From Streptococcus oralis Uo5 (GTDB taxonomy: Bacteria; Bacillota; Bacilli; Lactobacillales; Streptococcaceae): a stretch of 64,000 bases of DNA. The DNA lies in NCBI RefSeq assembly GCF_000253155.1, contig NC_015291.1, positions 336,001 through 400,000 of the forward strand, written 5' to 3'. Made by a program: the position numbers and the translations under genes. The notes below the pieces were generated by a model. The model had not been told where the DNA came from. It saw only the letters and a program-made list of their open reading frames with translations, and did no database searches. Positions 58,103 to 64,000 of this stretch are shown here, piece by piece; the first letter of the stretch is position 1; the number at the start of each line of letters is the position of its first letter.

Positions 58103-58393
58103 ATGAAAGCTAAGAAATTATGGATGACTGGCTTGACTGTGGCTGGTCTAAGTGCCCTTGCTTTGGGGGCTAAAAAAGCAGCAGATAACCACAAACTCAT
58201 GAAGACTCAAGAAGAGTTGACCGCTATCGTGCGCGAACTTTTCTCAGATATGGGTGAGATTGCGACTCTCTATGTTCAAGTCTACGAAAGTAGCCTAGAG
58301 CGACTCGTCGGAGGAGTCGTTTTCGAGGATGGTCGTCACTATACCTTTGTCTATGAAAATGAAGACCTGGTCTATGAGGAGGAAGTCTTATGA
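58103..58393 (+). CDS. DUF4651 small membrane-anchored protein
   Basis: A 96-aa protein: basic start, one hydrophobic segment about residues 6-22 (WMTGLTVAGLSALALGA), then a soluble alpha/beta domain (EELTAIVRELFSDMGEI, GGVVFEDGRHYTFVYE) that matches the streptococcal DUF4651 family. Function unknown. ATG 58103 is preferred; another in-frame ATG at 58094 overlaps the -10 box. Its stop overlaps the thioredoxin-like gene (ATGA). Confidence 0.78.
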   Translation: MKAKKLWMTGLTVAGLSALALGAKKAADNHKLMKTQEELTAIVRELFSDMGEIATLYVQVYESSLERLVGGVVFEDGRHYTFVYENEDLVYEEEVL

Positions 58394-58707
58394 TTACTCC
58401 CAATAGTATAGAAGAACTAGCAGGTTTTGTCGAGCAAGATGGCAAGAAGGTCTTCCTTTTTGTGGCGGACTGGTGTGGCGATTGTCGTTATATCTATCCA
58501 GCCTTGCCAGAGATTGAGGAGACAAATCCAGAGTTCACCTTTATTCGAGTGGACCGAGACCAGTATCTGGATCTGGCTAAACTCTGGGATGTGTACGGCA
58601 TTCCTAGCCTTGTTGTGCTAGAAAAGGACAAGGAAATCGGCCGTTTTGTCAATCGCGACCGTAAAAGCAAGGAAGAAATTAACGACTTTTTATCAGGACT
58701 GAAATAG
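58390..58707 (+). CDS. Thioredoxin-like protein
   Basis: A 105-aa thioredoxin-fold protein with active site WCGDC in FLFVADWCGDCRYIYPAL near residue 27, the cis-Pro loop YGIPSLVVL and a C-terminal helix. The WCGDC motif differs from the WCGPC of the main thioredoxin, as in several streptococcal paralogues. No signal peptide, so cytoplasmic. Overlaps the DUF4651 gene by 4 bp; ytpR follows after 15 bp. Confidence 0.9.
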   Translation: MITPNSIEELAGFVEQDGKKVFLFVADWCGDCRYIYPALPEIEETNPEFTFIRVDRDQYLDLAKLWDVYGIPSLVVLEKDKEIGRFVNRDRKSKEEINDFLSGLK

Positions 58708-58722
58708 GAGAAAATAGAAAGA

Positions 58723-59349
58723 ATGATTTTTACATATAATAAAGAGCATGTTGGCGATGTCCTTATGATCATCGTGAAAAACAGCGGAGATGCCAAACTA
58801 GACGTGGAGCGCAAAGGCAAAGTAGCCCGTGTTTTCCTCAAAGATAATGGGGAAACAGTAGCTTGGAATATTTTCGAAGTTTCAAGTTTCTTTGAAATTG
58901 CAGAGCGTGGTCAAGTCTTTTTGACAGATGAGCAAGTAGAACGTTTGAACCAAGAATTGCAGGCGGAAGGTTTTACAGAAGAGATTGTCAATGACAAGGA
59001 ACCTAAGTTTGTTGTCGGTGAGATTATCGAGATGGTAGCTCATCCAGATAGTGACCACCTCAACATCTGCCAAGTTACAGTCGCAAGTGACAAGACAGTG
59101 CAAATCGTGGCAGGAGCACCTAATGCGCGTGTCGGATTGAAAACCATTGTAGCTCTTCCTGGAGCTATGATGCCAAAAGGCAATCTCATTTTCCCAGGCG
59201 AACTTCGCGGTGAAAAGAGTTTTGGCATGATGTGCAGCCCTCGTGAATTGCATTTGCCAAATGCTCCGCAAAAACGTGGTATTATTGAATTATCAGAAGA
59301 CCAAGTTGTTGGAACTCCATTTGACCCAGCTAAACATTGGACTGCCTAG
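58723..59349 (+). CDS. ytpR: YtpR family tRNA-binding protein
   Basis: A 208-aa protein with an N-terminal DUF4479-type domain (residues 1-90) and a C-terminal EMAP/Trbp111-like tRNA-binding OB fold (about 95-200: VGEIIEMVAHPDSDHLNICQ in parts, IVAGAPNARVGLKTIVALPGA, GEKSFGMMCSPRELHL). It resembles the N-terminal extension of PheT but is free-standing. SD TAGGAG. Probably last in the DUF4651-thioredoxin-ytpR unit; the SDR gene starts 42 bp later. Confidence 0.92.
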   Translation: MIFTYNKEHVGDVLMIIVKNSGDAKLDVERKGKVARVFLKDNGETVAWNIFEVSSFFEIAERGQVFLTDEQVERLNQELQAEGFTEEIVNDKEPKFVVGEIIEMVAHPDSDHLNICQVTVASDKTVQIVAGAPNARVGLKTIVALPGAMMPKGNLIFPGELRGEKSFGMMCSPRELHLPNAPQKRGIIELSEDQVVGTPFDPAKHWTA

Positions 59350-59391
59350 GAAGTTGTCAGGATCTGTCTCGCTAGTATAGAAGGAAATAAG

Positions 59392-60153
59392 ATGGCAAAA
59401 AATGTAGTGATTACAGGAGCGACTTCAGGAATCGGTGAAGCGATTGCGCGTGCTTATCTGGAGCAGGGTGAGAATGTCGTTCTAACAGGGCGACGGACAG
59501 ACAGACTAGTGGCCCTCAAGTCAGAGTTTGCAGAAACTTTTCCAAATCAAACAGTTTGGACTTTTCCACTGGATGTGACGGATATGGCTATGGTAAAGAC
59601 AGTCTGCTCCGATATTTTGGAAACGATAGGGCAGATTGATATCTTGATCAATAACGCTGGACTGGCTCTTGGCTTGGCTCCCTATCAAGACTATGAAGAG
59701 TTGGATATGCTGACCATGTTGGATACCAATGTCAAAGGTTTGATGGCAGTCACTCGCTGTTTCTTGCCTTCTATGGTAGCAGCCAATCAGGGTCATATTA
59801 TCAACATGGGATCGACCGCAGGAATCTATGCCTATGCTGGGGCAGCTGTTTACTCAGCCACCAAGGCTGCAGTTAAAACTTTTTCAGATGGTCTTCGGAT
59901 TGATACGATTGCAACGGACATTAAGGTGACCACCATTCAGCCTGGAATTGTCGAAACTGATTTCTCTACAGTTCGTTTTCACGGTGACAAAGAGCGTGCT
60001 GAGGCGGTCTATCAGGGAATCGAAGCTTTGCAAGCTCAGGATATTGCAGATACAGTGGTCTATGTGACCAGCCAGCCTCGTCGTGTGCAGATTACAGATA
60101 TGACCATTATGGCCAATCAACAAGCGACAGGTTTCATGGTGCATAAAAAATAA
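59392..60153 (+). CDS. Short-chain dehydrogenase/reductase (YdfG-like)
   Basis: A 253-aa classical SDR: cofactor motif ITGATSGIGEAIA near residue 7, RRTDR after the second strand suggesting NADP preference, NNAGLALG near 90, the catalytic Ser in MGSTAG, and YSATKAA with catalytic Tyr and Lys near 153. Closest in look to YdfG-type 3-hydroxy-acid dehydrogenases acting on serine or allo-threonine; the substrate is inferred only. Own SD (AAGGAAATAAG). Confidence 0.88.
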   Translation: MAKNVVITGATSGIGEAIARAYLEQGENVVLTGRRTDRLVALKSEFAETFPNQTVWTFPLDVTDMAMVKTVCSDILETIGQIDILINNAGLALGLAPYQDYEELDMLTMLDTNVKGLMAVTRCFLPSMVAANQGHIINMGSTAGIYAYAGAAVYSATKAAVKTFSDGLRIDTIATDIKVTTIQPGIVETDFSTVRFHGDKERAEAVYQGIEALQAQDIADTVVYVTSQPRRVQITDMTIMANQQATGFMVHKK

Positions 60154-60165
60154 AAAATTTCTTCG

Positions 60166-60194
60166 AAAAGTTACAAATTTCTGTAACTTTTTTT
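60166..60194 (+). terminator. Terminator of the SDR gene
   Basis: AAAAGTTACA / TGTAACTTTT stem, 6-nt loop, T-run. Confidence 0.9.
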
Positions 60195-60201
60195 GATTTC
60201 C

Positions 60202-60209
60202 TACGAATA
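60202..60209 (+). promoter_or_regulatory. Combox (ComX/SigX promoter) of ssbB
   Basis: TACGAATA, a perfect combox (cin-box), behind a T-rich stretch that is also the SDR terminator tail, and 22 bp before the ssbB ATG. Marks ssbB as a late competence gene. Confidence 0.9.
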
Positions 60210-60230
60210 GATAAGTAGGAGGAAGAAAAT

Positions 60231-60626
60231 ATGTATAATAAAGTTATCATGATTGGGCGTTTGACGTCTACACCAGAATTGCACAAAACCAACAATGACA
60301 AGTCAGTAGCGCGCGCAACGATCGCTGTGAACCGTCGTTACAAAGACCAGAATGGGGAACGCGAAGCTGATTTTGTCAATCTTGTTCTTTGGGGAAAATT
60401 GGCTGAAACCTTGGCAAGCTACGCAACTAAAGGTAGTCTTATCTCTGTGGATGGGGAACTTCGTACCCGTCGCTTTGAGAAAAATGGCCAGATGAACTAC
60501 GTGACTGAAGTTCTTGTGACAGGATTCCAACTTTTGGAAAGTCGTGCCCAACGAGCTATGCGTGAAAATAATGCAGGACAGGATTTGGCAGATTTGGTTT
60601 TGGAAGAGGAGGAATTGCCATTTTAA
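60231..60626 (+). CDS. ssbB: Competence single-stranded DNA-binding protein SsbB
   Basis: A 131-aa OB-fold SSB: YNKVIMIGRLTSTPELH start, ADFVNLVLWGKLAETLASY, GSLISVDGELRTRRFEKNG and a short acidic tail ending EEEELPF, the partner-binding tip. Shorter than the essential SsbA of streptococci. With the combox upstream it is the paralogue that protects incoming DNA during transformation. SD AGGAGGAAG. A BOX element starts at its stop codon. Confidence 0.95.
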   Translation: MYNKVIMIGRLTSTPELHKTNNDKSVARATIAVNRRYKDQNGEREADFVNLVLWGKLAETLASYATKGSLISVDGELRTRRFEKNGQMNYVTEVLVTGFQLLESRAQRAMRENNAGQDLADLVLEEEELPF

Positions 60627-60777
60627 TACTCTTCGAAAATCTCTTCAAACAACGTCAGCTTCACCTTGCCGTAGGTATAGGTAACTGACTTCGTCAGTCC
60701 TATCTACAACCTCAAAACTGTATTTTTAGCAACCTGCGTCTAGCTTCCTAGTTTGCACTTTGATTTTCATTGAGTAT
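60626..60777. repeat. BOX element (boxA-boxB-boxC)
   Basis: Begins ATACTCTTCGAAAATCTC and ends GATTTTCATTGAGTAT. The central boxB is present (GGTAACTGACTTCGTCAGTC, with a TGAC/GTCA stem). The first base is the last base of the ssbB stop codon. It lies between ssbB and the groESL promoter. Confidence 0.95.
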
Positions 60778-60786
60778 AAACATTAT

Positions 60787-60816
60787 AAAAAGTCTGAGTT
60801 GGTCTCAGGCTTTTTA
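60787..60816 (+). terminator. Terminator behind ssbB and BOX
   Basis: AAAAAGTCTGAG / CTCAGGCTTTTT stem. Confidence 0.85.
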
Positions 60817-60840
60817 TCTTGAGAAAGTCAGACTTTTTTC

Positions 60841-60906
60841 TTGACTATTTCTGACCAAGTGATACAATAGAATTATGAATTAGCACTCAGATACAAAGAG
60901 TGCTAA
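60841..60906 (+). promoter_or_regulatory. groESL promoter with CIRCE operator
   Basis: TTGACT (60841-60846), 16 bp, TACAAT (60863-60868), then a perfect CIRCE TTAGCACTC-N9-GAGTGCTAA at 60880-60906. HrcA, encoded at 26104, should repress it. Confidence 0.95.
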
Positions 60907-60936
60907 TAATATGTATTTCATCATGGAGGAAAACAG

Positions 60937-61221
60937 ATGTTGAAACCATTAGGAGACCGTGTGGTCTTGAAAATCGAAGAAAAAGAACAAACTGTTGGAG
61001 GCTTTGTCCTTGCAGGCTCAGCCCAAGAAAAAACAAAAACAGCCCAAGTTGTAGCTACTGGACAAGGTGTTCGTGCCTTGAACGGTGACTTGGTAGCTCC
61101 AAGCGTTAAGCCTGGAGACCGAGTCTTAGTTGAAGCTCACGCAGGTCTTGATGTCAAAGATGGCGATGAAAAGTACATCATCGTTGGCGAAGCCAACATC
61201 TTGGCAATCATTGAAGAATAG
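60937..61221 (+). CDS. groES: Co-chaperonin GroES
   Basis: A 94-aa lid of the GroEL chamber: [12 protein letters not shown] start, mobile loop [20 protein letters not shown], then [22 protein letters not shown] and the terminal LAIIEE. SD GGAGGA. It lies 15 bp upstream of groEL in one CIRCE-controlled operon. Confidence 0.97.
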   Translation: MLKPLGDRVVLKIEEKEQTVGGFVLAGSAQEKTKTAQVVATGQGVRALNGDLVAPSVKPGDRVLVEAHAGLDVKDGDEKYIIVGEANILAIIEE

Positions 61222-62859
<1,638 letters not shown>

Positions 62860-62891
62860 GCTTTCTGTAGAAAGCAACTTATAAAAAACAC

Positions 62892-62920
62892 AAAAGGAGG
62901 GAAGAACATTCCCTCCTTTT
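62892..62920 (+). terminator. groESL terminator
   Basis: AAAAGGAGGGAA / TTCCCTCCTTTT perfect stem, 5-nt loop; T-run short. Confidence 0.87.
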
Positions 62921-62995
62921 AAGGTTTTCTATTCTAAATAGATTTGAGCTCTCCTAACTTATATGATAAAATAAGACTAGAAGAAGGAGAAGAAC

Positions 62996-63763
62996 ATGAT
63001 TGATGTAGAAGAAATTCTGAGCAAGATGAATCTCAATCAGAAGATTAATTATGACCGTGTCATGCAGAAAATGGTTCAGGTTTGGGAGAAAAATGAGCAA
63101 CGTCCAACTATTCTCATGCATGTTTGCTGTGCTCCTTGTAGTACCTACACCCTAGAATACCTGACAAAATACGCTGATGTGACTATCTATTTTGCCAATT
63201 CCAATATTCATCCTAAGGCAGAATACCACAAGCGGGCTTACGTCACCAAGAAATTTGTCAGTGATTTCAATGAGCGAACAGGCAATACAGTCCAGTACCT
63301 AGAAGCTCCCTATGAACCCAATGAATACCGGAAGTTAGTCAGAGGACTGGAAGAAGAACCTGAAGGTGGTGACCGTTGCAAGGTTTGTTTTGACTACCGT
63401 CTGGATAAAACAGCACAGGTAGCTATGGACTTGGGCTTTGACTACTTTGGTTCAGCTTTGACCATCAGTCCCCATAAGAATTCTCAAACCATCAACAGCA
63501 TCGGAATTGATGTGCAAAAGATTTACACAACCCACTATCTTCCAAGTGATTTCAAGAAAAATCAAGGCTACAAACGTTCAGTGGAGATGTGTGAGGAGTA
63601 TGATATCTATCGTCAATGCTATTGTGGATGCGTCTATGCAGCTCAAGCCCAGAACATTGATCTTGTTCAGGTTAAGAAGGATGCCACGGCTTTCCTGTTA
63701 GATAAGGATGTTGAAAAAGATTATTCCCATATCAAGTTTACTGTCACTAAATTAGATATATAG
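62996..63763 (+). CDS. queH: Epoxyqueuosine reductase QueH
   Basis: A 255-aa DUF208 protein that performs the last step of queuosine tRNA modification, replacing QueG. The Fe-S and metal-binding cysteines are all present: MHVCCAPCSTY near residue 40, DRCKVCFDYRL near 125 and YRQCYCGCVYA near 205. SD GAAGGAGAAG. Monocistronic, 136 bp after groEL, with its own terminator. Confidence 0.93.
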   Translation: MIDVEEILSKMNLNQKINYDRVMQKMVQVWEKNEQRPTILMHVCCAPCSTYTLEYLTKYADVTIYFANSNIHPKAEYHKRAYVTKKFVSDFNERTGNTVQYLEAPYEPNEYRKLVRGLEEEPEGGDRCKVCFDYRLDKTAQVAMDLGFDYFGSALTISPHKNSQTINSIGIDVQKIYTTHYLPSDFKKNQGYKRSVEMCEEYDIYRQCYCGCVYAAQAQNIDLVQVKKDATAFLLDKDVEKDYSHIKFTVTKLDI

Positions 63764-63768
63764 CAATT

Positions 63769-63793
63769 AACCCAGCTGTAAAGCTGGGTTTTT
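63769..63793 (+). terminator. queH terminator
   Basis: AACCCAGCT / AGCTGGGTT stem, short loop, T-run. Confidence 0.92.
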
Positions 63794-63796
63794 AAA

Positions 63797-63830
63797 ATAA
63801 AAAAACCAGGGCTCTCACCCCAGTTTGACA
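63797..63830 (-). terminator. Terminator of the reverse-strand gene at the right edge
   Basis: On the reverse strand, AACTGGGG / CCCTGGTT (two G-T pairs) with a 6-nt loop and T7. Confidence 0.65.
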
Positions 63831-63833
63831 ACT

Positions 63834-64000
63834 TTACCGATTCTTTAGTTCTATGTAGCGTTTGTACCAAATGTTGACATAGGCCTCTGAGAAAGGACCG
63901 CGTCCATTGTTGATCCAATCAACAAGGATTTTAACATGCTCTTTCAAAATATAGTCTAAATCATCAGAATATTTCATTTTGCGTTTATGGCGCTCATACT
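63834..64000 (-). CDS. C-terminal end of an unidentified gene (5' part outside window)
   Basis: The reverse strand is open from the window edge to TAA at 63834-63836. It gives about 54 residues, including [20 protein letters not shown] and [17 protein letters not shown], a helical, charged, aromatic-rich C-terminus. I do not recognise the family from this fragment. It is convergent with queH and has its own terminator just beyond. Confidence 0.6.
   Translation of the reverse strand, partial: YERHKRKMKYSDDLDYILKEHVKILVDWINNGRGPFSEAYVNIWYKRYIELKNR

Overview
The window is one stretch of a mitis-group Streptococcus chromosome. The evidence is the very close similarity of the housekeeping proteins to pneumococcal ones, BOX repeats, a ComX-type combox at ssbB, YSIRK and LPXTG surface proteins, and low GC. 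It is probably an oral commensal (S. mitis, S. oralis or a relative) rather than S. pneumoniae. It carries an antigen I/II adhesin and a SHIRT-repeat adhesin. The type I restriction locus and the blp bacteriocin locus that I recall at two of these junctions in pneumococci are not there. Species identity is an inference.

Layout. 1-3973: a tightly overlapping operon of metallophosphoesterase (5' end off the window), CBS protein, inactive XerD-like protein, scpA, scpB, rluB and yidD. 4056-7165: pepA, a bacteriocin-immunity-like gene and a reverse-strand Na/Pi cotransporter. 7499-25783: a surface-protein zone threaded through core genes, with GH85 endoglycosidase, NTF2-like and WYL-regulator genes, pgk, antigen I/II adhesin, ArAE-like membrane protein, glnR-glnA, the tail of a lost LPXTG protein, and a SHIRT adhesin. 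25968-31986: the CIRCE-controlled hrcA-grpE-dnaK-dnaJ heat-shock cluster, interrupted by an unknown membrane-protein gene and structured intergenic DNA. 32065-36805: small membrane proteins, a HIT protein, ecsAB, ccrZ, trmB. 36932-42608: rimP-nusA-rnpM-ylxQ-infB-rbfA, followed by a BOX. 42866-46262: small or poorly known genes, including a DUF1858-DUF438-DUF1912 set. 46276-52831: a valine T-box operon of acetyltransferase, a 1006-aa SF1 helicase and valS. 52902-55120: a TIGR04141/DUF6119-type gene with a frameshifted, internally repeated tail. 55388-57917: rpoE and pyrG, the latter with a reiterative-transcription type leader. 58103-62859: DUF4651, thioredoxin-like, ytpR, SDR, competence ssbB, BOX, CIRCE and groESL. 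62996-64000: queH and the end of a reverse-strand gene.

The most unusual content is (a) two AT-rich accessory genes, an Upf1/Dna2-like helicase and a TIGR04141-type protein, directly flanking valS, the helicase apparently lying under a tRNA-Val T-box; (b) two inverted copies of a roughly 130-nt element whose four helices are kept by compensatory changes, one before dnaK and one after infB; (c) a variable-length SHIRT adhesin with a truncated repeat in mid-array; and (d) a possible terminator/SD-sequestration switch before the helix-hairpin-helix gene. No tRNA, rRNA, CRISPR array or complete insertion sequence was recognised.
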